Notes under the pieces: generated by a model
Told to the model about the DNA's origin: nothing
The model's input: the letters and a program-made list of their open reading frames with translations, nothing else
Databases searched by the model: none
Shown here: positions 27,814 through 45,974 of the stretch, piece after piece
How the letters are laid out: each line of letters opens with the position of its first letter
Position numbering within the stretch: position 1 is the stretch's first letter
Origin: Nocardia niigatensis NBRC 100131
Lineage (GTDB): Bacteria; Actinomycetota; Actinomycetes; Mycobacteriales; Mycobacteriaceae
NCBI RefSeq assembly: GCF_000308655.1
Contig: NZ_BAGC01000026.1
Coordinates: forward strand, 124,001-188,000
Reading direction: 5' to 3'
DNA length: 64,000 bases
Program-made: the position numbers and the translations under genes

Positions 27814-28741
27814 CGCCCGCGCCCTTCCCGTTCACAGCGCGGAGAGCGGCGTCGGTGTCCCCGAGTCGCTGGTAGACGGCGGTGAAGGCGACCTCCAGCG
27901 GTACCCGAAGAATCGGGGTGAGAACCGAGGTCGCGTACCCGTAGGCGGGAATCATGATGCGCGGCTTGGTGATCAGCGCCCGTGCCACGCCGGTGGCCGC
28001 CTCGGCGGGGGACTGGCCCGGCATCGCGGACATCCAGCGGCTGGGCGCGCTCATCCGAGTGTGCATGAGTCCCGCGTAGATGGTGGTGAGGGTGACCCCG
28101 TCGGGCCGGGCCTCCATGCCCACCGCGCGCAGCCACACGTCGAAGGCGGCCTTGGAGGACAGGTAGAAACCCCACTTCGGCACGGCCGGGAAGAGCACTC
28201 CGACCGTGGAGATGTTCACGATGTGGCCGCTGCGGCGGGCCCGCATGCTCGGCAGCAGGGCGAGCGTGAGTCGGATCGGGCCGAGGTAGTTGGCGGTCGA
28301 GGTGGCGACGAGATCCTTCGGCCGGTCGTAGGACAGATGGATGGAGCGGCGTAATGACTTGCCCGCGTTGTGAATCAGATAGTCGACATGGTCGAAGCGG
28401 GCGAGGATGTCCTCGGCGAAAGCCGAGATCGAATCCGGGTCGGCCAGGTCCAGGCGGATCGCCACCGCTTTGCCGCCCGCCGTGGTGATCTCCCGCGCCA
28501 CCGCTTCGAGCTGATCGACCGAGCGCGCGCCGAGCACGACGGTCGCCCCGGCGGCGGCCAGCATGCGGGCGGTCTCGGCGCCCAGACCGTGCGAAGCGCC
28601 GGTGACCACGGCGATCTTGCCCTCGACCTCGCGGCGCAGCCGGTCGGGGTCGGAGATGCCGCGCGGGCCGATCAGCCAGGCGGCGGCGCGGCCTATGGGC
28701 CCGGCCGCCAGAGCATTGTTGGGTCGGTGGAGAAGGTCCAC
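27803..28741 (-). CDS. short-chain dehydrogenase/reductase
   Basis: A 312-residue classical SDR. The cofactor loop TGASHGLG is at residues 47-54 and an NAG motif lies in LIHNAGKSLR; the catalytic Ser, Tyr and Lys are in NISTVG and FYLSSKAAF. An N-terminal extension of about 40 residues and a hydrophobic C-terminal segment (about 270-290) suggest membrane association. The start is GTG 28741, sharing its G with the TAG stop of the upstream TetR gene (TAGTG). It is translationally coupled on both sides. Confidence 0.87.
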   Translation of the reverse strand: MDLLHRPNNALAAGPIGRAAAWLIGPRGISDPDRLRREVEGKIAVVTGASHGLGAETARMLAAAGATVVLGARSVDQLEAVAREITTAGGKAVAIRLDLADPDSISAFAEDILARFDHVDYLIHNAGKSLRRSIHLSYDRPKDLVATSTANYLGPIRLTLALLPSMRARRSGHIVNISTVGVLFPAVPKWGFYLSSKAAFDVWLRAVGMEARPDGVTLTTIYAGLMHTRMSAPSRWMSAMPGQSPAEAATGVARALITKPRIMIPAYGYATSVLTPILRVPLEVAFTAVYQRLGDTDAALRAVNGKGAGDAH

Positions 28742-29436
28742 TAGCTCGTCTCTCTTCGTTCGGTGCGTTGCGCCCCGTTCAGGTCCAGCAGGGCGGCGAT
28801 GGTGCGGGAGGTCAGGGTGATGGACGGGTCGAGCGCCAAAGTCGTTTGCACCGTGGCAAATCCGGCGGCGAGCACCAGCGTCTGCAGCTGAGCGCGATTC
28901 CGGTCCGGCTCGGCGAGCCAGCGCGCGGTCGCGCCCTCCACGAACGCCAGCCACCCGTCCATCCCGATCCGGATGGCGGAACCGTCACCCGCGGAAACGA
29001 TTTCGGTGAGCAGCGCCGCCACCAGCCGGTCGCGATGCCGCTCGTGCTGAGCCAGCAACCGCTCATCGGCCCCGGCGCGCGGCGTCATGATCAACGCGGT
29101 CCCGTGCTGCTGTACGAAATCCAGGTAGATCCCGAACCCCAGCGTCAGCCGCTCCATCGCGGGCCCACGCAACTCCTGCAGCCGATCCCAGAAGTCCTCG
29201 AACACCGCCTCGTGCACGGCCAGATACAACTCGAACTTCCCCCCGAAGTGATATCCGACCGACCCCACCGCGGCCCCCGCCGCCGTCGCGATCTCCGCGA
29301 TCGACACTTCCTCGTACCGCTTGGCCGAGAACGCGGTGCGCCCGGCCTCCAGTAGCGCCGCCCGAGACTGCCGCCCCCGCCGATTCACCTGAACCGCCCG
29401 CGACCCACTTTTTGAATCCCGTTCAAGTTCAGCCAC
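28741..29436 (-). CDS. TetR family regulator of the SDR-FadD operon
   Basis: A 231-residue TetR protein with the HTH at about residues 45-65 (SIAEIATAAGAAVGSVGYHF). GTG 29436 is favoured because TATGCT lies exactly 6 nt before it and TTGAAT 18 bp further up, a good promoter for a leaderless mRNA. An internal GTG (29388) would start just before the HTH domain and is the alternative. Two TTGAA(N5)TTCAA operators flank the promoter, so it likely represses its own operon. Inducer: possibly an acyl-CoA, by analogy with other fatty-acid TetR regulators. Confidence 0.82.
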   Translation of the reverse strand: MAELERDSKSGSRAVQVNRRGRQSRAALLEAGRTAFSAKRYEEVSIAEIATAAGAAVGSVGYHFGGKFELYLAVHEAVFEDFWDRLQELRGPAMERLTLGFGIYLDFVQQHGTALIMTPRAGADERLLAQHERHRDRLVAALLTEIVSAGDGSAIRIGMDGWLAFVEGATARWLAEPDRNRAQLQTLVLAAGFATVQTTLALDPSITLTSRTIAALLDLNGAQRTERRETS

Positions 29437-29472
29437 CCGCGCAGCATAACCAACTTTTTGAACCAGATTCAA
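29412..29472 (-). promoter_or_regulatory. tandem TTGAA(N5)TTCAA operators around a leaderless promoter
   Basis: Two inverted repeats TTGAA-N5-TTCAA lie at 29412-29426 and 29458-29472, 46 bp apart centre to centre, each flanked by the same ACTTT on the plus-strand side. The upstream copy covers the -35 and spacer of the promoter (TTGAAT, 18 bp, TATGCT). The other lies within the first codons of the TetR gene. Confidence 0.7.
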
Positions 29473-29482
29473 GAACTGATTC

Positions 29483-30478
29483 TCACCAGCTTCCGCCCAG
29501 GTCGTAGCGATACCACTCCCGCGGACTACCCAACTTCCACAACCACAGCCCGGAATCCCGCCCGACCTTGCCAATCGGCCAACCGCCGGGCCGCCGTCCA
29601 TCGGGCAGCAACAACTCCTCCCGGCCGATCTCGACGATCGCGCCTCCTTCCCGCCGGGCACGGACGATCTCCCACCCGGTCGGATCATTGCGACCCGCAT
29701 GCGGATGGAAGAAGGCGAAGTCATCACCCGATACCGCCACGCCGTGGCAGTACTCGACCGAAGTTGCTGTGGTGGAACGGAATCCACGGGATTCGAGCTC
29801 GACCAGTGGAAAGTCGGGGTACGGGCAGGCTCGAACGCGCGCGCGGCCCACATTGAGCGCGTAGCAATCCGGCGAGAACACTCCGGAGGTGTGCCGGGCG
29901 GCCGGCCAGGGCGCGGCATCCCAGGTGTCCCAGCGGGCCGGGCCGACCGGAAGTTGCAGGGAGCGAGTGCCGTTCGCGTCGGGCGCCCAGAAGCCGGCCT
30001 CGTCGAAATAGCTGATCCAGATTCGACCGGCTGGATCGGTGATCATCTCGTCGATGGCGTCGCCGGCCTAGAACGACCCGGTCGGCTCTCCGGAGGCATC
30101 GAAGAGCCGGACATTGTGCGTGAGGTTCAGTTCGTCCGCGGGGACTGGCCCGTGGCCGGTCCGTTCGTCGGGGCAGGCGCGGGGGATTCGGGCCGCGGCG
30201 AGGACGACGCCCGTGCCGAGCGTGTCGAGCGCCGTGAAGCGGAGATCGAGACGCCGCAGCGGGATCTCGGTGATGTGGCCGGCGTCGCAGATGACAACGG
30301 TCGCATCGTAATTCGGGCCGGAGAGAGGTGATGTGGAGGCCGGTGGCACGGGCTGAGCCGGATCGGCGAGCAATGCCGGCAGGCGGCCACGGAAATCGAT
30401 GGTGGAGGCGAGGAGCTCGAGGTGGGCGTAGCGGTCCGGGAGCCGCGCGTGGAGCGCGAGGACATGCCTAGCGGCCAT
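29483..30478 (-). pseudogene. hypothetical gene interrupted by a single in-frame amber codon
   Basis: From ATG 30478 (MAARHVLALHARLPDRY) the frame is open to TAG 30070-30068 and then continues, in the same frame, as AGDAIDEMITDPAGRIWISY to a stop at 29483. The joined product would be 331 residues. The two halves read as one protein: strand-rich, with GRIWISYFDEAGFW and LRRLDLRF segments that look like a beta-propeller. I do not know its function. Because only one base change breaks it, it may be a recent pseudogene or a sequence error; read-through is not supported. Confidence 0.7.
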
Positions 30479-30517
30479 GAGCCTTTCGGGTCGTCATGGC
30501 GGTGATCATCGCATGGT

Positions 30518-31006
30518 TCAGCTGGCGGGGGTGAGGACGGCGATGGGGAAGTGGCGGGGGCTGAGGGCTCGGTAGGTGTTGAAGTGGGGGTAGGCGGCGG
30601 TGAGGGTTTGCCAGTGGGTGGCGTATTCGGTGTCGTCGGTGACTACGCGGGTGGTGACGGGAAAGGTATCGCGGCCGATGCGGACGTGGGGGGTGTCGGC
30701 GGCGAGGAGGTTCTTCCACCAGTTGGGGGTGCCGGGGTGGCCGCCGTTGGAGCCGCAGACCAGGAGGTCATCGCCGGAGCGGACCAGCATGAGCATGACG
30801 GGGCGGGGCTCGCCGGATTTGCGGCCGGGGACGATCAATTCGAGGACCGGGTGGCCGAAGAGGGTGGCGAAGCGGGTGCCGCCGAAACGGTCGAAGAGGC
30901 GGCGGTGCAGGCGGGCGTAGAAGCGGGCGACTCCGCCGAGATGGGTACTGGAGTAGTAGTTGAATCGACCCGCCAGGGTCAGCGGGCCGGAATCGGTGCC
31001 GGTCAT
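30518..31006 (-). CDS. F420-type deazaflavin-dependent nitroreductase family protein
   Basis: A 162-residue split-barrel protein with the family pattern PVLELIVPGRKSGEPRPVML, LLVCGSNGGHPGTPNWWKNL and RIGRDTFPVTTRVV, as in the Ddn-like nitroreductase group of mycobacteria. Members use F420H2 to reduce quinones or nitro compounds. ATG 31006 follows GAGGGGA. It is divergent from the ECF41 sigma factor gene. Confidence 0.85.
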   Translation of the reverse strand: MTGTDSGPLTLAGRFNYYSSTHLGGVARFYARLHRRLFDRFGGTRFATLFGHPVLELIVPGRKSGEPRPVMLMLVRSGDDLLVCGSNGGHPGTPNWWKNLLAADTPHVRIGRDTFPVTTRVVTDDTEYATHWQTLTAAYPHFNTYRALSPRHFPIAVLTPAS

Positions 31007-31039
31007 TGGAGGTCCCCTCGGGTCAACGGTCGTACCGGG

Positions 31040-31064
31040 CTCACTGTACATGGCGTCCAGTGAG
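31040..31064. promoter_or_regulatory. inverted repeat in the nitroreductase / sigma factor divergent promoter
   Basis: CTCACTG (31040-31046) and CAGTGAG (31058-31064) form an inverted repeat with an 11-bp spacer between two divergent genes. It is an operator candidate. Confidence 0.35.
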
Positions 31065-31124
31065 TTGACGTAGCGGTCCTTTTCGCGGGTGCCGGGGCGA
31101 CCGGTTCGTGATTAGGCTGCGGAT

Positions 31125-32030
31125 ATGAGCATCGGCGCTGACACCGGACCGATGAGCGGGGTGGACGCCTTCGATCGGCTGCGGCCGCTGCTGTTCACCA
31201 TCGCCTACGAGCTGCTGGGCAGCGCCGCCGACGCCGAGGATGTGTTGCAGGACAGCTATCTTCGCTGGCGCGACACCGATCCGGAACGCGTCGAGCATCC
31301 GCGCGCCTACCTCACCACCATCGTCACCCGGCAGGCGCTCAACCACCTGCGCACGGTGCGCCGCCGCCGCGAGGACTATGTCGGCAGCTGGCTGCCCGAA
31401 CCCATCCGCACCGAAACCGACGCCAGTACGGATGTGCTGCTGGCCGAATCGGTCTCGATGGCCATGCTGCTGGTGCTCGAAACCCTCGGCCCCACCGAGC
31501 GTGCGGTGTTCGTGCTCTCGGAGGTGTTCGGCCACAGCCTCGTCGAAATCGCCGGCATGGTCGGCAAATCCGATGCCGCCGTGCGCCAGATCGCGCACCG
31601 GGCTCGTGCGCACGTGCAATCGCGGCGTAAGCGATTCGAGCCCGACTCCGAGACCAGTCGCGAGGTGATCGGCCGGTTCCTGCACGCCACGCAAACCGGT
31701 GACCTGCAAACCCTGATGGATGTGCTGGCCCCCGACGTCGTCCAGATCGCCGACGGCGGCGGCAAGGTGAGCGCGGCGCGCCGCCCGGTCGTCGGCGCGG
31801 ACCGCGTCGCCCACTACCTGATCGGGCTGAGCCGCCGGAACCTGACCGACATGACCGTCGAATTCGGCCTCTACAACGCCCTGCCCGCCCTCCTGCTGCG
31901 CACCCGCGACGGTCGTCTCGACACAGTCGAACTGATCGAGACCACCGGCGACCGCATCACCGGTCTCTACGCCGTCCGCAACCCGGACAAGCTGAGCACC
32001 GCCGAACTGACCCGCGCCCTGGAGCGCTGA
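31125..32030 (+). CDS. ECF41-type sigma factor (SigJ-like) with SnoaL C-domain
   Basis: A 301-residue sigma factor: region 2 (YELLGSAADAEDVLQDSYLRW) at about residues 28-48, region 4 (LGPTERAVFVLSEVFGHSLVEIAGMVGKSD) and a C-terminal SnoaL-like domain (about 180-295) typical of the ECF41 group, in which this domain modulates activity in place of an anti-sigma factor. TAGGCT (31113-31118) ends 6 nt before the ATG, so the mRNA is leaderless. Mycobacterial SigJ is the nearest named relative; targets here are unknown, though the adjacent nitroreductase is a candidate. Confidence 0.85.
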   Translation: MSIGADTGPMSGVDAFDRLRPLLFTIAYELLGSAADAEDVLQDSYLRWRDTDPERVEHPRAYLTTIVTRQALNHLRTVRRRREDYVGSWLPEPIRTETDASTDVLLAESVSMAMLLVLETLGPTERAVFVLSEVFGHSLVEIAGMVGKSDAAVRQIAHRARAHVQSRRKRFEPDSETSREVIGRFLHATQTGDLQTLMDVLAPDVVQIADGGGKVSAARRPVVGADRVAHYLIGLSRRNLTDMTVEFGLYNALPALLLRTRDGRLDTVELIETTGDRITGLYAVRNPDKLSTAELTRALER

Positions 32031-32084
32031 ACCGGCTGCTGAATCCCTGCGTGACCGAGGATTTCGACGGCCGGTCGGGAATGA

Positions 32085-36169
<4,085 letters not shown>

Positions 36170-36173
<4 letters not shown>

Positions 36174-37065
36174 GCGATGTGGTGAAACAGCTTTCGGCCT
36201 TCGACAAGGCGCACGTCCTCGCCGACGCGCTGCCCTGGCTGCAGAAGTTCCGCGACAAGATCGTGGTCGTCAAATACGGCGGCAACGCCATGATCGACGA
36301 CGAGCTCAAGCGGGCCTTCGCCGCCGACATGGCGTTCCTGCGCACCGTCGGCGTGCACCCGGTGGTGGTGCACGGCGGCGGCCCGCAGATCAGTGCGATG
36401 CTGAAGAAGCTCGGCATGACCGGCGAATTCCGCGGCGGCTTCCGCGTCACCACGCCCGAGGTCATGGACGTGGTGCGGATGGTGCTGTTCGGGCAGGTCG
36501 GCCGGGAACTGGTGGGGCTCATCAACGCTCACGGCCCGTACGCGGTCGGCATCTCCGGCGAGGACGCCGGGCTGTTCACCGCCACCCGCCGCACCGTGCA
36601 GGTCGACGGCGAGGCCACCGATATCGGCCTGGTCGGCGACGTCACCGAGGTGAAGCCGGAGGCCGTGCTGGATCTCATTGCGGCGGGCCGGATTCCGGTG
36701 GTCTCCACCATCGCCCCGGACGCCGGCGGCGTGGTCCACAACATCAACGCCGACACCGCCGCGGCCGCGCTGGCCGAGGGCATCGGCGCGGAGAAGCTGG
36801 TCATCCTCACCGATGTGGAGGGCCTCTACACCGACTGGCCCGACCGGTCCTCGCTGACCTCGCGCATCGACACCGGCGCGCTCGCCAAGTTGCTGCCGTC
36901 GCTGGATGAGGGCATGGTGCCCAAGATGGAAGCCTGCCTGCGCGCCGTCGAGGGCGGCGTCCCCACCGCACACGTGATCGATGGGCGCGTCGCCCACTCG
37001 GTCCTGCTGGAACTGTTCACCGGGGAAGGCATCGGCACGATGGTCACCCCCGCACAGGAGATCTC

Positions 37066-37069
<4 letters not shown>
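36170..37069 (+). CDS. argB: acetylglutamate kinase
   Basis: ArgB phosphorylates N-acetylglutamate, the committed step and usual target of arginine feedback. The 299-residue protein has KYGGNAMID (ATP/phosphate loop), HGGGPQIS (substrate loop) and the C-terminal amino-acid-kinase core [13 protein letters not shown]. The N-terminal helix ([20 protein letters not shown]) is the kind found in arginine-sensitive hexameric ArgB. ATG 36170 overlaps the argJ stop (ATGA). Confidence 0.95.
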
Positions 37070-39727
<2,658 letters not shown>

Positions 39728-39817
39728 ATCGGGCTGTGCCGCAGGTTAATTGCGACAGCGGTAGCGGCATGCGGGCGTACGCTCGGTAGGAAGGACATCC
39801 CCGAGCAAGGAACGCAC

Positions 39818-40474
39818 ATGTGCGAAGGCTATGGACTGATCGGATCCTTCGAAGCCGGGACGGGGGAGCGGCCTCACGTCCCCGAGGTGGTCCGGCCCAG
39901 CCTGCGCCGCACCGATGACGGGGTCTGGGTGGTCCTGGCCCGCAAGGTCGCCAGGCACCTCGACGGGGATCGGTTCGTGCCGGCGACGGGCGGGGCGCCC
40001 TACCCGCGCGACGCCATCGCCGAATGCCGTCGAGGCCGCGGCCACCCGGTGCCGGATGCGGACTGCAGCTGCGGTTTCCACGCCGTCTCCGAAGCCGCGC
40101 CGGAACCCTACGGCGGCCGCTTCACCGTGCTCGAGGTCGCCCTGTCCGGGCGCATCCTGGCCTCGCACTGGATCCAGGGCGGCGTGCTCTTCCGCGCCGA
40201 ACGCCAGCTCGTGCTCACCTGGTCGGATATCACTGTGCCGCAACCGGTTCGACTACCGGACCGACCGCCCCAGCCCCCGAATCCGCCCCTGGAGCCAGGC
40301 GGCCGGACCGCGCGCCTGCGCCCGCCCGATCCCCGTGACCTCGACCGCGCGGGCCTGCGGCTGCCGGACCGCGAACCCCAGCTGGTCCGCCTCGCCGACG
40401 ACGCCGGCTACTGCCTGCGACATCACGCCCGGAGACGCGCCGACCGTGCTTTACCCATTTCTGTTATGGCGTAA
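39818..40474 (+). CDS. hypothetical protein with a CxCG motif
   Basis: A 218-residue protein with start MCEGYGLIGSFEAGTG. The core DADCSCGFHAVS and the preceding PYPRDAIAECRRGRGHPVP contain three cysteines and a histidine that could bind a metal; a Pro/Arg-rich linker separates a C-terminal RLADDAGYCLRHH segment. Similar short CxCGFHA proteins occur in actinobacteria, but I know no function. ATG 39818 follows AAGGAAC. It lies 90 bp after argR with no visible terminator between. Confidence 0.6.
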   Translation: MCEGYGLIGSFEAGTGERPHVPEVVRPSLRRTDDGVWVVLARKVARHLDGDRFVPATGGAPYPRDAIAECRRGRGHPVPDADCSCGFHAVSEAAPEPYGGRFTVLEVALSGRILASHWIQGGVLFRAERQLVLTWSDITVPQPVRLPDRPPQPPNPPLEPGGRTARLRPPDPRDLDRAGLRLPDREPQLVRLADDAGYCLRHHARRRADRALPISVMA

Positions 40475-40530
40475 GGAGTTTCGCCGAGAGCGTGACCGCC
40501 CGGGTTTCGCTCTCGACGTGGTGGGCCGGG

Positions 40531-40833
40531 TCAGTTGATGGTGAAGCTGCCCGCCATCGGGGGAGTGCCGTCGGTGCCGGCGGCGACGGTGCCGATAGGG
40601 TCGCCCGAGCAGTCGGTGCTGGCGTAAAAGGTGGCGTCCTGGTCGGTGCCGTTGGACACGGTGGTGGTGCTCAGGTCGGTGAGCAGGATTCGGACGCAAC
40701 CGGTGGGATCGACCAGGACCCGGCCGTTGGAGACCAGGGTGCCGGTCGCTGCGCCGGCGGTGCCGGGGACGAGCACCGCCGCCATCCCGGCCAGTGCGGC
40801 AGCGCCCAGAACTCCAGCAATACGCAACTTCAT
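40531..40833 (-). CDS. small secreted protein
   Basis: A 100-residue protein with a clear signal peptide (MKLRIAGVLGAAALAGMAAV, predicted cleavage after GTAGA near residue 28) and a mature part of about 72 residues with two cysteines (TGCVRILLTD, STDCSGDP) that may form a disulfide. GGAGG lies 7 nt before ATG 40833. Function unknown; it has the size and look of a small actinobacterial cell-surface or spore-wall protein. Confidence 0.72.
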   Translation of the reverse strand: MKLRIAGVLGAAALAGMAAVLVPGTAGAATGTLVSNGRVLVDPTGCVRILLTDLSTTTVSNGTDQDATFYASTDCSGDPIGTVAAGTDGTPPMAGSFTIN

Positions 40834-40986
40834 CAAATCCTCCGTGGTGAATCTGCGCCCGATCGCTCGAGCAACGTGATCCTGGCAACTGGCCGCCATC
40901 CTCGCAACGCGATGTAGCCGGGAGGATACGGCCATGTTTCGGAATCCGGCCCGGAGGCTGCGGCCGAATGCCTTGCCTGCACAGAA

Positions 40987-41019
40987 GAATTCCCGCGTTC
41001 GGTGCGAACGCGGGAATTC
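40987..41019 (-). terminator. terminator of the 52-residue peptide gene
   Basis: GAATTCCCGCGTTCG (40987-41001) and CGAACGCGGGAATTC (41005-41019) form a perfect 15-bp stem with a 3-nt loop, 11 bp after the stop of the gene ending at 41030. TTCTGT follows on the minus strand. Confidence 0.75.
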
Positions 41020-41029
41020 GTGTCGGTGC

Positions 41030-41188
41030 TCAGTTGAGCGGGTACTGACCGGGCGGGTAGGCGCCACCGCCGCCCTGGCCGGTGCCGCCGGAAATGAGGA
41101 GATCCTGGGCGAACTGGAGGGCCGCGCCTCCGATGGACAGGATGTCGCGGCCGAGGGTGCCGACGTTCTGAGCGAGTGTCGAGAGCAT
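41030..41188 (-). CDS. 52-residue amphipathic peptide
   Basis: A short gene with a good ribosome-binding site (AAGGA before ATG 41188) and its own strong terminator. The product (MLSTLAQNVGTLGRDILSIG followed by GAALQFAQDLLIS) is one amphipathic helix of about 33 residues, then a Gly-rich tail ending AYPPGQYPLN. There is no signal peptide. Size and helix pattern recall the short channel-forming PorA/PorH peptides of the mycolic-acid outer membrane in Corynebacterium, but there is no clear sequence match, so this is a suggestion only. Confidence 0.62.
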   Translation of the reverse strand: MLSTLAQNVGTLGRDILSIGGAALQFAQDLLISGGTGQGGGGAYPPGQYPLN

Positions 41189-41316
41189 GGCGGAATCCTT
41201 CGGTTGACCCGGAAGTGTCCACCCCAGCGTGGCACAGCGGGGTACCTGATGATCGTGAATCGAACCGATGGGCCGGTTTTCGGCGGATTGTCGGAATTGA
41301 TGCCGGGCGGTCGTTC

Positions 41317-42084
41317 TCACCCGATCTTCTGCGCCACCGCGAAGACGCGGCGGAACGGCAGCCAGGTCGTGCCGTCCGCCTGCTGCGGGTAGACGGAGCG
41401 CAGCCGCGGCGCGAGGTCGGCGCGGAAGTCCTGCCAACCGGCGTCGTCGAGGGCGTCGCGCACCGGACGCAAGGCGGTGCCCGTCACCCATTCGAGGACA
41501 GGATCATTCCCGGTGAGCGGCTGCAGATAGGTGGTCTCCCAGGCGTCCACGCGACAGCCTGCGGCCGTCAGTACTCCGGCATACCCGGCGGGATCCGGTA
41601 CCGCCTGGCGGTCGAGGATCCCCACCGCCCCCAGTCGTTCTCGCCACCGCGGCGAGGACGCGAGTTCCCGGATCGCGACATGCGAAGGCGCGTCGAAGTT
41701 CCCGGGTACCTGTATCGCCAGCCAGGCTCCTTCGGGAAGCGCCGACACCCAATCCGGCAGCAGCGCACAGTGATCCGGTACCCACTGCAGCACCGCATTG
41801 GTCACCACCACATCGGTGTCCGGGGCGGGCCGCCAGTCGCGCACGTCGGCCACGGTCGCGTCGATGCCGTGTTCCCTTGCCGCGGCGACCATTTCGGGTG
41901 AGGAATCGAAGGCATCGAGGGCTGCGTCCGGCCATCGGCTGGCGAGCGTCGCGGTGAGATTGCCCGGGCCGCAGCCGACATCGGCCACGCGCCGGGGCTT
42001 GTCCGCGCCGACCCGTCCGACCAGGTCGAAGAACGGCCGTGCGCGCAGGTCGTCGAAGGCGAGGTACTTGTCCGGATCCCACAT
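41317..42084 (-). CDS. tam: trans-aconitate 2-methyltransferase-like protein
   Basis: A 255-residue SAM methyltransferase starting [20 protein letters not shown], the hallmark N-terminus of Tam. Motif I is [16 protein letters not shown], followed by DSSPEM and the catalytic-region [11 protein letters not shown]. Tam methylates trans-aconitate, removing an inhibitor of aconitase. ATG 42084 follows GGAGGGG. It is divergent from argG. Confidence 0.85.
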   Translation of the reverse strand: MWDPDKYLAFDDLRARPFFDLVGRVGADKPRRVADVGCGPGNLTATLASRWPDAALDAFDSSPEMVAAAREHGIDATVADVRDWRPAPDTDVVVTNAVLQWVPDHCALLPDWVSALPEGAWLAIQVPGNFDAPSHVAIRELASSPRWRERLGAVGILDRQAVPDPAGYAGVLTAAGCRVDAWETTYLQPLTGNDPVLEWVTGTALRPVRDALDDAGWQDFRADLAPRLRSVYPQQADGTTWLPFRRVFAVAQKIG

Positions 42085-42130
42085 GGGCCCCTCCGCATGA
42101 ACGTCGAATTTTCCCAAACCGTACGTCCGT

Positions 42131-42159
42131 ACTGTATTCCTCCTCGAGTTGCGATGCAA
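42131..42159 (-). promoter_or_regulatory. promoter of the tam-like gene
   Basis: On the minus strand TTGCAT (42159-42154) and TACAGT (42136-42131) are 17 bp apart, giving an mRNA leader of about 40 nt with the GGAGGGG site before ATG 42084. Confidence 0.6.
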
Positions 42160-42205
42160 GGATATGGCGTGCGGCCGCGCCGGGATCCACGCAGGCGGGG
42201 ACCCC

Positions 42206-42241
42206 GGTTATGAATGGGATTGCATCGTCATGCATAATCAT
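42206..42241 (+). promoter_or_regulatory. argG promoter and ARG box
   Basis: This element matches the argC element at 29 of 36 positions, including TGAATG, TTGCA and an identical TGCATAATCAT (extended -10 CATAAT at 42233-42238). A further TTTGCA follows at 42241-42246, giving an extra inverted half-site. The argG ATG is about 100 bp downstream, so unlike argC this mRNA has a leader with a Shine-Dalgarno site. Confidence 0.75.
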
Positions 42242-42338
42242 TTGCAGGACGACGGAGCGCGCCAGAGGGACCGGGACGGGACCGCGGGGCAGCGCACCGG
42301 TCGAGGGCCTATACGAACAATCGAGGAGCACACGGACT

Positions 42339-43541
42339 ATGACCAAGCGCGTCGTACTCGCCTACTCCGGCGGGCTGGACACATCGGTCGCCATCAGCTG
42401 GATCGGCAAGGAGACCGGCGCGGAGGTTGTCGCCGTCGCCATCGATCTCGGCCAGGGTGGCGAGGACATGAACGACGTGCGCCAGCGCGCGCTGGACTGC
42501 GGCGCCGTCGAGTCCATCGTCGTGGACGCCCGCGACGAGTTCGCCAACGAGTACTGCCTGCCGACCATCCAGGCCAACGCCCTCTACATGGGCCGCTACC
42601 CGCTGGTCTCGGCCATCTCCCGGCCGCTGATCGTCAAGCACCTGGTCGAGGCCGCCGAGTACCACGGCGCCGACACCGTCTCGCACGGCTGCACCGGCAA
42701 GGGCAACGACCAGGTCCGCTTCGAGGTCGGCATCGGCGCGCTCGCGCCCGACCTGAAGGTCATCGCCCCGGTCCGCGACTACGCCTGGACCCGTGAGAAG
42801 GCCATCGAGTTCGCCGGCGAGAACAAGCTGCCGATCAACGTGTCCAAGAAGTCGCCGTTCTCCATCGACCAGAACCTGTGGGGCCGCGCGGTCGAGACCG
42901 GCTTCCTCGAGGACCTGTGGAACGCCCCGACCAAGGACGTCTACGACTACACCGTCGACCCGACCGTCAACTTCGAAGCGCCCGACGAGCTCATCGTCAC
43001 CTTCGACAAGGGTATTCCGGTCGCCATCGACGGCCGCCCGGTCACCATGCTCGAGGCCATCACCGAGCTGAACAAGCGGGCCGGCCGACAGGGCGTGGGC
43101 CGCCTCGACATGGTCGAGGACCGGCTCGTCGGCATCAAGAGCCGCGAGATCTACGAGGCCCCGGGCGCCATCGCGCTCATCACCGCGCACCAGGAGATGG
43201 AAGCGGTCACCATCGAGCGCGAGCTGGGCCGCTACAAGCGGCAGGTCGAGCAGCGCTGGGGCGAGCTGGTGTACGACGGCCTGTGGTACTCCCCGCTGAA
43301 GCGGGCGCTGGACGCGTTCGTGGCCGAGACCCAGCAGCACGTGTCCGGCGATGTCCGGATGGTCCTGCACGGCGGCAGCGTCGTGGTCAACGGCCGTCGC
43401 TCCGACGAGTCGCTCTACGACTTCAACCTCGCCACCTACGACGAGGGCGACACCTTCGACCAGTCGCTGGCCAAGGGCTTCGTCCAGATCCACGGCCTGT
43501 CCTCCAAGGTCGCGGCGCGTCGGGATCTCAACAGCAAGTAG
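42339..43541 (+). CDS. argG: argininosuccinate synthase
   Basis: ArgG joins citrulline and aspartate using ATP. The 400-residue protein has the N-type ATP pyrophosphatase loop [10 protein letters not shown] (8-17), [15 protein letters not shown] and the C-terminal tetramerisation region. ATG 42339 follows GAGGAG. It begins a second arginine operon that also contains a methyltransferase gene and argH, and carries its own ARG box. Confidence 0.95.
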   Translation: MTKRVVLAYSGGLDTSVAISWIGKETGAEVVAVAIDLGQGGEDMNDVRQRALDCGAVESIVVDARDEFANEYCLPTIQANALYMGRYPLVSAISRPLIVKHLVEAAEYHGADTVSHGCTGKGNDQVRFEVGIGALAPDLKVIAPVRDYAWTREKAIEFAGENKLPINVSKKSPFSIDQNLWGRAVETGFLEDLWNAPTKDVYDYTVDPTVNFEAPDELIVTFDKGIPVAIDGRPVTMLEAITELNKRAGRQGVGRLDMVEDRLVGIKSREIYEAPGAIALITAHQEMEAVTIERELGRYKRQVEQRWGELVYDGLWYSPLKRALDAFVAETQQHVSGDVRMVLHGGSVVVNGRRSDESLYDFNLATYDEGDTFDQSLAKGFVQIHGLSSKVAARRDLNSK

Positions 43542-43581
43542 TAGCCTGCGACCGGAGACCCCGGCCGAAGGAGACGCGCCC

Positions 43582-45914
<2,333 letters not shown>

Positions 45915-45927
45915 CCCGCAGCGACGA

Positions 45928-45973
45928 GAACGGCCCGTCGAGGTTCCGCACCGGAAACCTCAACGGGCCGTTC
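45928..45973. terminator. bidirectional terminator after argH
   Basis: GAACGGCCCGT (45928-45938) pairs with ACGGGCCGTTC (45963-45973); the inner GAGGTTCCG and CGGAAACCTC extend the stem with one bulge. It separates convergent argH and the small gene that ends at 45975. Confidence 0.75.
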
Positions 45974-45974
45974 G

